Below are positions 46,099 to 55,379 of a DNA stretch of 64,000 bases, piece after piece. The notes below the pieces were generated by a model, which saw only the letters and a program-made list of their open reading frames with translations, ran no database searches and had not been told where the DNA came from. The DNA is from Methyloceanibacter caenitepidi (lineage in GTDB: Bacteria; Pseudomonadota; Alphaproteobacteria; Rhizobiales; Methyloligellaceae), in NCBI RefSeq assembly GCF_000828475.1, contig NZ_AP014648.1, forward strand, positions 2,987,400-3,051,399, given 5' to 3'. The translations under genes and the position numbers were made by a program. Within the stretch, counting starts at the first letter, position 1. Every line of letters starts with the position of its first letter.

Positions 46099-47403
46099 CT
46101 AAGGCGTCCTCCAAAGGAATGTCGCCCGGCAGTCAAACCCTGCTTCATGGCGCGACAATGGCGCGGGCAGCGGAGCGCCGCCTTGACCGAAATCAGGCAA
46201 CAGCAGCCGCCCATCTCCAAGGCGGCAAACCGGGAGCGTACAGACCGCCAGGCGAGGCAGGCAGAGCGCCCCCTCCTCGTCTTTCAGGAGCGCCTCGATC
46301 CCGCCCTCGCCCAGCGCCTCGACGGTTACGGCTTCCGGCTCGCCCGCACCGAGCTCAAGGCGGAATCGGTTGTCCCAGAGGAGGCGCTCGCCGGGCCGAA
46401 GCGCGCCGCGCGGCAGGCCTGCTTTGCGAACCTCGCGGAACACAGCAACCCGCCCGCGGGCTGGAACGATCCGGCAGCGCCCCAAGGTCTGCGCCTTGTC
46501 CGGCTCCGCGCGCAGCCCGTCGACGAGCGCTTCGAGCTTGGCGAGCCGCAAGGGCTCGCTCGAACCTCCGACCGCGGCAACGAGCCGGTCAAGCGCCCGC
46601 AGGCCCACCTCCTCGGGCGCTTCCAACAGTGCGGAGAGGGAGACCGACGCATAGCCGGCGGGGCTCCGCTCGCAGTGTGCGTCGAGGAAGGACCCGGCCG
46701 CCGCCTCGAGTGCCGAGCGCGCCCGGCGCAGACGCCGCGCCGACAGAGCGATCGCCTCCGGCTCGAGGCCGATCTGCGCCAGCGCCGCCATAGCCTCCCG
46801 CAGGCGAACGCGCTCGAACCGGGCATCTTCGTTGCTCGGATCGTTGCTGAGGGGCAATCCGGCCGCCTCGGCGGTCGCGACAAGCTGCGCCTTGGAGGCT
46901 TCCAGCAGCGGCCTCAGGAGCGTCAGGCCGGCCCACTCCCCCTCCTTCGGGATCGCCGCAAGCCCATCGAGACCGCTGCCCCGCTTGAGCCGCATCAGGA
47001 ACGTCTCCGCTTGATCGTCGAGATGATGGGCGGTCACGAGCACCGGGATGTCGCGGGCCGTGCAGTAGGCCGCCATGAGGTCGTAGCGCGCCGCCCGGGC
47101 GCGTGCCTGGAGGCGCGCGTCGATGGGCCCATGCCGCCAGGTCAGGATGGCGTGCGGTGCCCCCAGCCTTTCCGCGATCTCGGCCACCCTCTCGGCCTCG
47201 GCCCGGGAGCCCGGCCGAAGGTCGTGGTCCACGGTCAGGGCCACGGGCGCGGCCAGCCCGTGCCGGAGGGCGAAGTCCACACAGAGGTGTAGCAGGGCAA
47301 CGCTGTCCGGCCCCCCAGAGACGGCGAGCGCAGTGCGCCCATAGCGCGCCAACGGCGCCAGGAACCGGTCGGTCTCGGCCTCGGTGAGCGGAGTGGCTGT
47401 CAT
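46099..47403 (-). CDS. tilS: tRNA(Ile)-lysidine synthetase
   Basis: TilS attaches lysine to C34 of a minor isoleucine tRNA so that it reads AUA; it is essential. The N-terminal PP-loop is SGGPDSVALLHL, followed by VDHDLRPGS and AHHLDDQAETFLMR. The 434 residues also cover the central and C-terminal tRNA-binding domains, with WDNRFRLEL in the latter. I start at ATG 47403; an ATG twelve bases upstream is possible. It lies 61 bases after pal. The C-terminal third is rich in Arg, Ala and Gly and less conserved than the N-terminus. Confidence 0.93.
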   Translation of the reverse strand: MTATPLTEAETDRFLAPLARYGRTALAVSGGPDSVALLHLCVDFALRHGLAAPVALTVDHDLRPGSRAEAERVAEIAERLGAPHAILTWRHGPIDARLQARARAARYDLMAAYCTARDIPVLVTAHHLDDQAETFLMRLKRGSGLDGLAAIPKEGEWAGLTLLRPLLEASKAQLVATAEAAGLPLSNDPSNEDARFERVRLREAMAALAQIGLEPEAIALSARRLRRARSALEAAAGSFLDAHCERSPAGYASVSLSALLEAPEEVGLRALDRLVAAVGGSSEPLRLAKLEALVDGLRAEPDKAQTLGRCRIVPARGRVAVFREVRKAGLPRGALRPGERLLWDNRFRLELGAGEPEAVTVEALGEGGIEALLKDEEGALCLPRLAVCTLPVCRLGDGRLLLPDFGQGGAPLPAPLSRHEAGFDCRATFLWRTP

Positions 47404-47464
47404 AGGGCCCAGCATTGGCGCAAGGCGCCCCATCCGGCAAGTCCAGGCAGTCGCGCAGGAGGTG

Positions 47465-48025
47465 TCAGCGCAAGGTCGGCGGCAGGGTGACGACCGTCCG
47501 CGCCCGGCGGTTACGCGCCCGGCATGAGAGAGCGTCGCAGTTGGCGACCAGGCGCTCCCGGCCATAGGAGACGGTCGGGATCGCCGCGGCGTGGACGCCG
47601 TTATTCTCCAGATACGTCTTTACGGCCACGGCCCGCTCGGCGCCGAGCATCAGATTGTGCTGGGAATCTCCCCATTCGTCCGCATGCCCCTCCACGAGAA
47701 TACGATAATCGGGGTTGGCCCGCAGCCAGCGGACCTGGCGGCTAAGGGTCGCTTTCGCGGCCGGGGACAGTTCGGAACTGTCGCCGTCGAAATAGACCAC
47801 ATCGCCGGCGGAGGCTGCGAATTCCGCGGACCCGGCAGGACGCGCAGCGGTATCGACCTTGGCCGATGCCTCGGCGACGAGCCCTCCGGCATCGCCCGCG
47901 CCGGCGGCGCCGAGCGAGTACTCCTGCGGCGGGGTCGTTGGACCGAGACAAGCGGATAGACACGAAGACAGGAAAAACGCGCCCACAAGGGCGCCGGCGC
48001 GGCCGAAGCCACCGCACAGACGCAT
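47465..48025 (-). CDS. pal: Peptidoglycan-associated lipoprotein Pal
   Basis: The 186-residue lipoprotein has a signal ending at one of two candidate lipobox cysteines (LSSC or LSAC) near residues 22-26. The OmpA-like C-terminal domain includes YFDGDSSELSP and the peptidoglycan-binding EGHADEWGDSQHNLMLG, where the common form is GHTDERG. Pal anchors the outer membrane to peptidoglycan and to TolB. Cysteines near VANCDALSC may form a disulfide, unusual in Pal. The start is ATG 48025, after GGGAG. Upstream the expected tolB, tolA and tolR genes are missing; a small lipoprotein gene is there instead. Confidence 0.9.
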   Translation of the reverse strand: MRLCGGFGRAGALVGAFFLSSCLSACLGPTTPPQEYSLGAAGAGDAGGLVAEASAKVDTAARPAGSAEFAASAGDVVYFDGDSSELSPAAKATLSRQVRWLRANPDYRILVEGHADEWGDSQHNLMLGAERAVAVKTYLENNGVHAAAIPTVSYGRERLVANCDALSCRARNRRARTVVTLPPTLR

Positions 48026-48327
48026 AACCGGGTACTCCCAACACACTTGGTTTTGGGAGGAGCCTAGGGGCCAAGCTGTTAAAGTGGTGTTAGCCGTTTA
48101 AGGAGGGGGAAAGCAAAACCGCAGCGGGCACGAAATGGCGCCGCACTCGGAAAGCCCCGTCATGACCGGGGCTGAAATCGCAGAAGCCAAAACTGGGCCC
48201 CAAAAAGGAAAAGGATGCCCAAGGCGCCGAAATCTCTAGCGCGCTGGACATCCCAAATCCCGTAGTGAAACCCGAGAGTTTCCGCAAATCCGAGCGCCGA
48301 CGGCGCTCAGGATCTGCCATACCGGTG
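48026..48327. other. Gene-free spacer between pal and small lipoprotein gene
   Basis: This stretch of about 300 bases shows no convincing gene. It contains AGCCCCG/CGGGGCT (48153-48173), a hairpin that could end the small lipoprotein transcript, though its T-run is weak. Short open frames have no ribosome site. Confidence 0.5.
48153..48173 (-). terminator. Possible terminator hairpin
   Basis: AGCCCCG pairs with CGGGGCT around a seven-base loop. On the minus strand it is followed by only TTTCC. It lies 155 bases after the small lipoprotein stop. Confidence 0.4.
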
Positions 48328-48447
48328 TTAGCCGAGCTTCAGCGGCTCAACAACAACGGCCTTCTCGTGGTGGCCGAAGCAACCGCCGAGCGAAACGGCA
48401 GCAGCAACGAGCATGACAGCGGCGATAACGCCCTTCAAACCCTGCAT
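48328..48447 (-). CDS. Small lipoprotein of 39 residues
   Basis: On the minus strand a strong ribosome site AAGGAG lies nine bases before ATG 48447. The frame encodes 39 residues: a basic and hydrophobic signal (MQGLKGVIAAVMLVAAAVS), lipobox SLGGC with Cys23, and a mature peptide of 17 residues containing FGHHEKAVVVEPLKLG. The signal and lipobox are well formed, so export and lipid attachment are likely. It resembles entericidin-type small lipoproteins only in size. It occupies the place where tolR, tolA and tolB would be expected. Function unknown. Confidence 0.75.
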   Translation of the reverse strand: MQGLKGVIAAVMLVAAAVSLGGCFGHHEKAVVVEPLKLG

Positions 48448-48916
48448 GGTCTTCTCTCCTTTGGTTAATACGGCAAGTGCCGTCTTTGCGTGTACCGGTG
48501 CAGCGCATTCAGATCAAGATCGGACTGAGGTCTCCATACGGATTTGCCAGCCCATGATGCGAAAATGCCACGCCGAATCTTGTCGTTCGTCAAGGGCAAG
48601 CTATCCCCCGCTGATACGCGGATCAAGGCGCGGTTAACCACGTTGGGTGGTTGGCGTTAAGGAAAGGTAACCATGTGTTGCACAGCCGACACAAGTGGGC
48701 CCCAAACGCCGAAAAACAAAGCAAAAACGCAAAAAAAGCGGCCGTTGAAATGCGCGCTCGCCGTGGCCGAATCGCATCACATGGGAGTGGGCCCAACGGA
48801 TGGGATGACCCGCGGCCCGTATCACCTGATTTGGCTGCTGGAATCCAGACGGAGGAGCACGTGCCGCGGGGCAAGAGCGGCCGGAGCCGCCCATGCCGCA
48901 GCGCAGCAAAATCGTC
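48448..48916. other. Long spacer after tolQ in place of tolR-tolA-tolB
   Basis: No gene of normal composition fits here. Just after the tolQ stop, a minus-strand frame begins MGGSGRSCPAARAP, which resembles the Gly/Arg-rich start of alphaproteobacterial TolR, but it then loses all similarity. T-rich runs near 48717-48745 could end the tolQ transcript. I read the region as the scar of a deletion, though this is inference. Confidence 0.45.
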
Positions 48917-49642
48917 CTAGATGGCCCTGTCGATCTGCCGCGATAGGATGGCGGAGAACTCGTCGGCGAAGCCTCGCAGGCGCGCCGTATAGCGGGCCCG
49001 CTCCACGTCGAACTTCAAGGCAAAGATCTTGGCCGGAATCGCCACGAGCCAGCCCAGTGCCGCCGCCAGAAGGCCCTGGGCAACCCCTGGGGACACTGAG
49101 GCCAGGCTGGCGAGATCGCTGCCCGCTGCCCCCTGGAAGGCCGACATCAGGCCCCAGGCGAGGCCAAACAGGCCGACAAGAGGCGCAGCAGCGGCAATGG
49201 CGGGCAGCACTGTCAACCCGCGCCCCAGGCCTTCCACGTCCCGCGACAGGGTGACGTTGGTCACCGCCTCGATGCGGTCCTGGACGCCGGTCATGGGGCG
49301 AGCCGCCGGCTGGCCGTTCTCTGTTTCCGTGGAGCGCTTCCATTCGCGCATTGCCGCCACGAACAGCGAGGCCATGCCGCCGTTCCGGCGCTGCGCCAGT
49401 GCCTGATAGAGTTCGTCCAGCGCCTGGCCCGACCAGAACACCTTCTCGAATTTGTCCGCCTCTTTACGCGCCCGCGCGAACTGAATCAGCTTCCTAACGA
49501 TTACGGTGAGGCCCCAGACCAAGGCGATCAGAAGCGCGGCGATGGCCAGTTGCACGCCTAGCGGCGCATCGAGGATCAGCCCCAGCACAGTCGGGCCGAT
49601 CATCGATGGATCGCTAACGGCGAGCGCGGCATCGGGATTCAT
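48917..49642 (-). CDS. tolQ: TolQ/ExbB-family proton channel protein
   Basis: The 241-residue inner-membrane protein has the three helices of the MotA/TolQ/ExbB family: near residues 28-52, about 145-170 and 185-210. The signature stretch reads LPAIAAAAPLVGLFGLAWGL, and the last helix has GLLAAALGWLVAIPA. With TolR it converts the proton gradient to mechanical force on TolA. The start at 49642 follows GAGAGG. It lies 151 bases after ybgC, as in the usual order, but its partner genes tolR and tolA are not present next to it. ExbB identity is not excluded, but context favours TolQ. Confidence 0.88.
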   Translation of the reverse strand: MNPDAALAVSDPSMIGPTVLGLILDAPLGVQLAIAALLIALVWGLTVIVRKLIQFARARKEADKFEKVFWSGQALDELYQALAQRRNGGMASLFVAAMREWKRSTETENGQPAARPMTGVQDRIEAVTNVTLSRDVEGLGRGLTVLPAIAAAAPLVGLFGLAWGLMSAFQGAAGSDLASLASVSPGVAQGLLAAALGWLVAIPAKIFALKFDVERARYTARLRGFADEFSAILSRQIDRAI

Positions 49643-49793
49643 CGCAATCCTCTCAAGCACGGCCCCGAGATCAAAACTCTCGCAAGACTCGAATTCCAGA
49701 AGTCCCACTCTCGCGGGACATCAAAATGGTTGTAAAAACCGACGGTTAAAACCCCCAAGCCCCTACCAAGTTCCGGTGCGGCGGCCCTTAGGT

Positions 49794-50267
49794 TCAATCG
49801 CGCACCTTAACGAAACGTTCAAGCGCATCGCGCACTAGCCGCCCCAGCCGTTGCGGCTTCCCGGCTTTGGAGACCAGCACCACGGACACTTTGAGGCGCG
49901 CCAGCACTACATCGTCGCGGCGCACCTCCTGGGATAGGATCAGCGTGGCGCCCCCGATCTCCGCGCAATGCGTCACCACCTCGAGCACCTCGTCGATATG
50001 GGCGGGTCTTAGATAATCCACCTCGATACGGCGCACGACGAACACGGCCGGATCGCCCTCAACCGGGTTCTCGAGGCTGCGGTGATCGATGCCGAGATTG
50101 CGGATGAAGTCGGACCTGCCCCGCTCGGCGAACTTCAGGAAGTTGGCGTGATAGACGAGCCCGGTGAAATCGGTGTCTTCGAAATAGACGCGCACGGGCA
50201 GAATGTGGCGGTCCCCCTCGATCCGTCCGGCAAGATCGGGCCACTCTGTCGACCGTTCCCCGCTCAA
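49794..50267 (-). CDS. ybgC: YbgC-type acyl-CoA thioesterase of the Tol-Pal cluster
   Basis: The 157-residue hotdog-fold protein has [20 protein letters not shown], with the catalytic aspartate and histidine of the 4-hydroxybenzoyl-CoA thioesterase group, then ERGRSDF. YbgC hydrolyses short-chain or other acyl-CoA in the cytoplasm and is usually encoded first in the tol-pal operon. The start is TTG 50267, whose codon overlaps the ruvB stop; no strong ribosome site is seen, so expression may be coupled to ruvB. Confidence 0.9.
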   Translation of the reverse strand: MSGERSTEWPDLAGRIEGDRHILPVRVYFEDTDFTGLVYHANFLKFAERGRSDFIRNLGIDHRSLENPVEGDPAVFVVRRIEVDYLRPAHIDEVLEVVTHCAEIGGATLILSQEVRRDDVVLARLKVSVVLVSKAGKPQRLGRLVRDALERFVKVRD

Positions 50268-51313
50268 CCGTCTTCGTCCCCGTTTTCGTCGTTCGTGAAG
50301 AGCATGCCTTGTGCGGCCTGCGGCGGCGCGGCGACGCCAAGATGCTGGAAGGCCTGCCCCGTCAGCACCCGGCCGCGCGGCGTGCGCGCGATGAAGCCCT
50401 GCTGCAGCAGATACGGCTCAATGATTTCCTCGATGGCGTCGCGCGGCTCCGACAGCCCTGCGGCGATGGTCTCGATCCCGACGGGACCGCCGCCGTAGTT
50501 CACGGCGATCAGGCGCAAGTAGCGGTGATCCAGCGCATCGAGCCCGCGACCGTCCACTTCAAGCTGCGACAGCGCGCTGTCCGCCAGCGCCGCGTCCACG
50601 GCCCCGTCGCCTTGCACGGCTGCGAAATCGCGCACCCGGCGCAACAGACGCGCCGCCACGCGCGGCGTGCCCCGCGATCGCTTCGCGACCTCCATGGCGC
50701 CGTCTTCCGTCAGCGGCAGTCCCAAGAGCCGGGCGCCCCGGCGCACGATCTCCTGCAGCTCGCTCACCTCGTAGAACATGAGCCGGATGGGAATGCCGAA
50801 GCGCTCGCGCAAGGGCGTCGTCAAAAGCCCGGTGCGCGTGGTGGCGGCGACAAGCGTGAAGCGCGCGAGGTCGATGCGCACGGACCGTGCCGCCGGTCCT
50901 TCGCCGATAATAAGATCGAGCTGAAAGTCCTCCATGGCGGGATAGAGGATTTCCTCCACCGCCGGGCTCAGGCGATGAATCTCGTCGATGAAGAGCACGT
51001 CCCGCTCTTCCAGATTGGTGAGGAGCGCGGCGAGATCGCCCGCCTTCGCTATCACTGGGCCGGAGGTTGCCCGGAAATTGACCCCGAGCTCGCGCGCCAC
51101 GATCTGCGCCAGCGTCGTCTTGCCGAGGCCGGGCGGCCCTGCGAACAGCACATGATCCAGCGCCTCGCCTCGCGAGCGCGCTGCATCGATGAAGACCTTG
51201 AGATTGGCGCGGACCTTGGCCTGACCGATGAACTCGGACAGCGTCTGCGGCCGAAGCGCGGCTTCCGGCTGATCGTCGTCGCGTTTTGCTGAGGCCAGGA
51301 CCCGCTCGGTCAT
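50264..51313 (-). CDS. ruvB: Holliday junction branch-migration ATPase RuvB
   Basis: RuvB is the hexameric motor that drives branch migration with RuvA. The 349 residues include the Walker A motif [12 protein letters not shown], Walker [10 protein letters not shown] and sensor [17 protein letters not shown]. The winged-helix C-terminus ends with [13 protein letters not shown]. The tail has an acidic end (NDENGDEDG). The start overlaps the ruvA stop as ATGA, so the ruvC-ruvA-ruvB genes are translationally coupled. Confidence 0.98.
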   Translation of the reverse strand: MTERVLASAKRDDDQPEAALRPQTLSEFIGQAKVRANLKVFIDAARSRGEALDHVLFAGPPGLGKTTLAQIVARELGVNFRATSGPVIAKAGDLAALLTNLEERDVLFIDEIHRLSPAVEEILYPAMEDFQLDLIIGEGPAARSVRIDLARFTLVAATTRTGLLTTPLRERFGIPIRLMFYEVSELQEIVRRGARLLGLPLTEDGAMEVAKRSRGTPRVAARLLRRVRDFAAVQGDGAVDAALADSALSQLEVDGRGLDALDHRYLRLIAVNYGGGPVGIETIAAGLSEPRDAIEEIIEPYLLQQGFIARTPRGRVLTGQAFQHLGVAAPPQAAQGMLFTNDENGDEDG

Positions 51314-51927
51314 TGCGACAGCTCCTTCAGCCCCAGCCGGATCAGTTCGGCGGCGCCCGCCTCATTGCCGGCCATTCGGATGGCGGCGCTGACGGCGCTC
51401 GCGGCCTCCCCATGGGCATAGCCGAGATTGGTGAGCGCGGACACCGCATCGCGCGCGGCGAGCCCCTCGGGCAATTCCGTTACTGGAGACGGCACGCCGC
51501 CGGGCACGGAGATGGCGGGGGCGAGCGCCGGCATCTTGTCCTTCAATTCGGCGACGATCCGTGCGGCGACTTTCGGTCCCACGCCTTGGGCCCGAGACAC
51601 GTGAGCCTTATCCTGTAGCGCCACCGCGTTGGCGAGGTCGGCCACAGTGAGCGACCCAAGTACCGCCAGGGCCACCTTGGCGCCCACGCCCTGCACGGTC
51701 TGCAGCGCGCGGAACCAGGCGCGCTCATGCTCGGAGGCAAACCCATAAAGGCGCACGCCGTCCTCTCTCATATAGGTGTCGATGGCGAGCGACACGGGCT
51801 GGCCCACGGGCGGTAAGGCGCCGAGCTGACGCGCGCCCATGGTGACCTCGTATCCGACGCCGCCCACGTCGATGATAGCGGTCGACACAGACACCGAATC
51901 GACGAGCCCCGTCAGCTTGCCGATCAT
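51310..51927 (-). CDS. ruvA: Holliday junction DNA helicase subunit RuvA
   Basis: RuvA tetramers bind four-way junctions and load RuvB. The 205 residues begin [13 protein letters not shown]. The helix-hairpin-helix motifs include [17 protein letters not shown] and [17 protein letters not shown]. The flexible linker and C-terminal RuvB-binding domain ([16 protein letters not shown]) are present. The start at ATG 51927 overlaps the ruvC stop. An in-frame extension of 30 codons reads through the ruvC end and is rejected. Confidence 0.97.
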   Translation of the reverse strand: MIGKLTGLVDSVSVSTAIIDVGGVGYEVTMGARQLGALPPVGQPVSLAIDTYMREDGVRLYGFASEHERAWFRALQTVQGVGAKVALAVLGSLTVADLANAVALQDKAHVSRAQGVGPKVAARIVAELKDKMPALAPAISVPGGVPSPVTELPEGLAARDAVSALTNLGYAHGEAASAVSAAIRMAGNEAGAAELIRLGLKELSQ

Positions 51928-52493
51928 GGCGTCGTCCTCTGAGCCCGCGAGCGTTTGGCCTGCAAGTTTTTGACCTGCAAGTCCGCCCGCGCCACGGCCG
52001 CTTCGAGCTTGGACCAACTCCGCGAATGTGCGTGGGTGATGGCGATAGCGAGTGCATCGGCCGCATCGGCGCTGCCGGGGTCGGCCTTAGGCAGCAGGTA
52101 TTTCACCATGGCCCGAATCTGGTCCTTGTCGCCGTGGCCCGCGCCGATCACGGTCTTCTTGACGGCGTTGGGCGCGTATTCGGCGATTGCGAGCCCAGCC
52201 ATGGCCGGGACCAGCATGGCGATGCCGCGCGCCTGGCCGAGCTTCAAGGTCGCGGCCCCGTCCCGGTTCACGAAGGTCTGCTCGATGGCCGCTTCCACCG
52301 GGGCCATCTCCGCCAGCACGCCCGACAGCCCATCGAAGATCTGCCGCAGCCGCACGCCGAGACTCTCGGCGGCGTCGGACGACACCGACCCGCAGGCGAT
52401 GAAGCCGAGCTTCACCCCATCCGTGTCGATGACACCCCACCCCGTGTTTCGTAACCCAGGATCGATGCCGATAATGCGAATCGCGCCCCTCAT
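51924..52493 (-). CDS. ruvC: Crossover junction endodeoxyribonuclease RuvC
   Basis: RuvC cuts Holliday junctions symmetrically. The 189-residue protein has the RNase H-like acidic residues: Asp in [14 protein letters not shown], Glu in AAIEQTFVN, and the pair in [14 protein letters not shown]. The start is ATG 52493 after GGGG. A much longer frame upstream overlaps the plus-strand gene region and has no support. It is the first gene of the ruvC-ruvA-ruvB-ybgC-tolQ unit. LexA-type control cannot be judged from the short promoter region. Confidence 0.97.
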   Translation of the reverse strand: MRGAIRIIGIDPGLRNTGWGVIDTDGVKLGFIACGSVSSDAAESLGVRLRQIFDGLSGVLAEMAPVEAAIEQTFVNRDGAATLKLGQARGIAMLVPAMAGLAIAEYAPNAVKKTVIGAGHGDKDQIRAMVKYLLPKADPGSADAADALAIAITHAHSRSWSKLEAAVARADLQVKNLQAKRSRAQRTTP

Positions 52494-52667
52494 CCCCGAA
52501 TCGTAGCACAGCGCGAGACATTGGCAGGCGGCTCGCGTAGTCGAAATTCCCCCGATTCGGGAACGGACGGCGGGGTACGGCGTTGGACCCTCTGGTATGG
52601 GTAGCTTCCCTTGTGCGCATGACCTATCGCCGAGGTTTGCGGCCCCTGCCCAAGGGGGAGCACCGCC

Positions 52668-53609
52668 ATGGCCGGCGCGAAACGCGAAATCACCGACCCT
52701 GTCGAAGCGGCCAAGCACGGCATTGGCAGCTCGAAGCGTCTGATCGCCGCCACGCTGGACGACCTCAGCGCCCACCACAGCTGGCTCGAGACCTATCACC
52801 GCGACGAGCGGCTGCGGGCCGAACGTCTGCGCCGCCGGGAACTGCGCGAGCGGCTGGAGCGCGGCGTTCAACACGCCGTGGCCAGGACAAAACGCGCTGC
52901 GCGCATATCCTATGTCGCCGGCCACCGCATGGCGCGCTTCACGAGGCGGCATGCTCTTGTCTTCGCGCGCTGGGCGTCGCCACGGCTGCAGACACTCGCT
53001 CAGCACGCCGCGGAGACAACTGCGGCGGCGTGGCGCTGGTTGGCGCATCACACGCCCATTTTCACGCGCCGCGCTTACGCCACCGCGCGGGACGGCTTCA
53101 ACTGGTCGGTTCAGGCTTCTGAGGAGGCCGGTCACATCTTCCGGCAGCGTGTGGCCATGTTCGCCGACGAAGCCGCGGCCGAGTTTTGGCTCCGCTCAGC
53201 CCCCATGCGCCGCCGCGGTAGGATCGAATGGGTCCGGGCGCGGCTGCGCGCGCGGCGAGCCCGCGCCGAGGCTGAGATGCGCCTCGCGGGCGCGTTCGCC
53301 ACCTCGCGGACGCTTGCCCATGCCCGCAAGAGATTCCATCGCTGGGCCATCCGGGGGCTCCGGATCGGCGCGCCTGCAGGACGGCGCACATACGCGACAG
53401 CACTCCGCATCGAGCACGATTTGTCCAACCGCATCATTCGGGTCGCGCCGGAATTCCGCCGGCTCCTGCGCGCCCATATGCCGGCGACCGACATGCCGGC
53501 GAAGGCGGCCGCCTCCGAACCAAGCCGCGCCCTGATCGTGCGGCCAAGCACTGCTCTCGCCTGCGTTGCACCGGCCCAACACAAGCTGCCCGTGCGGTAT
53601 CACGCCTAG
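52668..53609 (+). CDS. Hypothetical Arg/Ala-rich helical protein
   Basis: The 313-residue protein is rich in Arg, Ala, His and Trp and is predicted mostly helical; a basic coiled segment lies near residues 40-75 ([15 protein letters not shown]). No signal peptide or membrane helix is clear, and I recognise no domain. The ribosome site AAGGGGGAG is good and codon use is like that of its neighbours, so the frame is likely real. It is divergent from ruvC. The tail from residue 270 is less structured, with Pro and Ala. Nucleic acid or peptidoglycan binding is possible given the charge, but this is only a guess. Confidence 0.6.
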   Translation: MAGAKREITDPVEAAKHGIGSSKRLIAATLDDLSAHHSWLETYHRDERLRAERLRRRELRERLERGVQHAVARTKRAARISYVAGHRMARFTRRHALVFARWASPRLQTLAQHAAETTAAAWRWLAHHTPIFTRRAYATARDGFNWSVQASEEAGHIFRQRVAMFADEAAAEFWLRSAPMRRRGRIEWVRARLRARRARAEAEMRLAGAFATSRTLAHARKRFHRWAIRGLRIGAPAGRRTYATALRIEHDLSNRIIRVAPEFRRLLRAHMPATDMPAKAAASEPSRALIVRPSTALACVAPAQHKLPVRYHA

Positions 53610-53629
53610 GGCCGTGCGCCTGCCCGTTG

Positions 53630-54046
53630 CTACCGCTCCAGGAAACGCGCCTTCAGATCCTTGGTTCGAGCGGTGGTGTGGTCGAGAAGACAGAAGACCA
53701 CGGCATTTGACCGGCCTGTGCCGCCAAACCACTCGTAGCCGACGGCCTCGCAGTCCTCTTCCTTGAACTTGATCCAGTCGCGCTGCGAGGCCAGGAGCGC
53801 GTCTTTCCAAGCCTTTAGATCCTCGGCGGTCATGTAGTCGTTGTCCTTGAAGGTCGCCATGACCTGCTTCCACGCCGCGTTCAGTTCGGCGTCGGCCTTG
53901 TCGTATTCCTTGCTGACGCACTCGCCGATCTCGATCGTGGTTTGCGCGTTCTCGCAGATCGACGTCTCCTCTGCGAACGCTGAGCTCCCGACAAGCAGCC
54001 CCGCCGCCAAGATCGCCGCTAAGGTCATCGGTATCCAAACGCGCAT
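53630..54046 (-). CDS. LprI/DUF1311 family secreted protein
   Basis: The 138-residue precursor has a signal peptide ending near SSAFAEE. The DUF1311 pattern follows: CENAQTTIEIGECVSKEYDKADAEL in two parts, then an LxxxQRDWIKFKEEDCE end. LprI of Mycobacterium inhibits lysozyme and gives the family its name, but most members are uncharacterised. Four cysteines suggest two disulfides in the periplasm. The start at 54046 has AGGGAC upstream. It converges with the Arg/Ala-rich protein gene and lies 61 bases after the histidine kinase gene on the same strand. Confidence 0.85.
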   Translation of the reverse strand: MRVWIPMTLAAILAAGLLVGSSAFAEETSICENAQTTIEIGECVSKEYDKADAELNAAWKQVMATFKDNDYMTAEDLKAWKDALLASQRDWIKFKEEDCEAVGYEWFGGTGRSNAVVFCLLDHTTARTKDLKARFLER

Positions 54047-54107
54047 CTTGTCCCTCCGCTGACGATCTGCGATCTCGCTTTACTATCCCCCGTGCCCGTG
54101 GCGCTTC

Positions 54108-55379
54108 TCAAGCGCTGTCTGTGTCCGCTTCGGGCTCACGCACTTCGGGCAGGAAGACAGTCTGCAGCAAGCCGCCGCCGGGCCTGTTGACGATCTGAAT
54201 GCTGCCGCCCGCCCGCGTCACGATCTCATGGGCGATGGTCAGGCCGAGCCCGGCGCCGGGGATGTTTTGACGCCGCGCGGGATCGGCCCGGAAAAACGGC
54301 TCGAATACCTGGCCGAGGACTTCTTCGGGGATGCCAGGGCCGTCGTCTTCGATGGTTACCATGGCGTTGGTACCGTCGCCGCCGACGCCGACCCGTGCGC
54401 GAACGCCATGCGTTGCCGCGTTGATAATGAGATTGCGTAAGGCGCGATTCAGTTTGAGGCGCCCCGCAAAGACGTTGACCGGATGGGTTGCCGCCAAGGT
54501 GACGTCGAAGTCCTGCTGTTTCAGTTCCGTACAGATATTTTCGACGAGATCGTCAAGCTGTATCCGCTCCGGCGCCTCTGCGCCCGTTTCCTCGCGCACG
54601 AGCAGGATGGCGCTATCGGCAATGCGCTCCAACTCATCGATGTCGTTGAGCCATTTCTCCCGCTCCTCCTCGTCCGACACGAACTCGGCGCGCAGGCGCA
54701 TGCGGGTGATGGGCGTGCGCATATCGTGTCCGGCGGCCGCCACGAGCCGCATTCGGCTCTCCATCGCACGCTTCAGTCGCGCCGACAGGGAGTTCAGCGC
54801 CCGCGCCGTCGCGCGAACCTCCGCCGGGCCCTTCTCGGGCAGTTCGGACATCATGCCGTCCGGTCCTACGGACTCCACGGCGTTCTCGAGGAACACGAGC
54901 GGACGCACCATGCGGCTCGAGGCGAAAACCGCCACGGCCGTCGCGCCCACGGTGATGAGAAAGAGCCAGCGCAAAAGCCCCCACCACGGCACACCCTGAG
55001 GGGGCAGCCGCGTGATCGGCATTGGGAACCAGCCTTTGTCCTCCAGCGGAATCCACACAGCCAGCGACCCGGGGCGCCAACGGCGGGAGTGCGTCACGAC
55101 CACATCGAGGTCGTAGCCCCGGTCTCGCAGCTTCTCCCGCAGGGCGTCCGTCGTGCGGCTATAGGGATGGCCGCGCGGTTCGGGGCGCAGGCGCACGGAA
55201 TCGGGAGACTTCTCGGCCAATTCGGAAACCAACGCGACTTGCTTGGCCGCGATATCGAGGGCCCGCCCCGACCGGGGCGGCGGGCCGAGCAGCAAGAACA
55301 GCACGAAGGTCATGAGCGCCATGACCGAGACAATCGCGATCACGAGAAGGACCGCGATTTTCACGCGGAGCGTATTCAT
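54108..55379 (-). CDS. Sensor histidine kinase (EnvZ/CpxA-like)
   Basis: The 423-residue kinase has two membrane helices (about residues 8-32 and 135-155) around a small periplasmic domain with PPPRSGRALDIAAKQ. A HAMP domain follows, then the dimerisation box GHDMRTPITRMRLRAE with the phospho-accepting histidine. The ATPase region includes NLIINAATHG (N box), DDGPGIP and GAGLGLTIAHE. Its gene overlaps the response regulator stop by four bases as ATGA. The divergent Spy-like gene suggests the pair senses envelope stress, metal or misfolded protein, as in CpxA/CpxR. Confidence 0.93.
   Translation of the reverse strand: MNTLRVKIAVLLVIAIVSVMALMTFVLFLLLGPPPRSGRALDIAAKQVALVSELAEKSPDSVRLRPEPRGHPYSRTTDALREKLRDRGYDLDVVVTHSRRWRPGSLAVWIPLEDKGWFPMPITRLPPQGVPWWGLLRWLFLITVGATAVAVFASSRMVRPLVFLENAVESVGPDGMMSELPEKGPAEVRATARALNSLSARLKRAMESRMRLVAAAGHDMRTPITRMRLRAEFVSDEEEREKWLNDIDELERIADSAILLVREETGAEAPERIQLDDLVENICTELKQQDFDVTLAATHPVNVFAGRLKLNRALRNLIINAATHGVRARVGVGGDGTNAMVTIEDDGPGIPEEVLGQVFEPFFRADPARRQNIPGAGLGLTIAHEIVTRAGGSIQIVNRPGGGLLQTVFLPEVREPEADTDSA

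Noticed and set aside
48090-48320. Minus-strand open frame of 76 codons between pal and the small lipoprotein
   Set aside because: No ribosome site and no family resemblance; the region carries a hairpin instead.
48623-48909. Minus-strand frames after tolQ as a real gene
   Set aside because: Only the first few residues look TolR-like; the rest has no membrane helix or TolR motif and the composition is atypical.
52494-53135. Long upstream extension of ruvC
   Set aside because: It runs antisense to the Arg/Ala-rich gene, and RuvC has a well-defined start [13 protein letters not shown].
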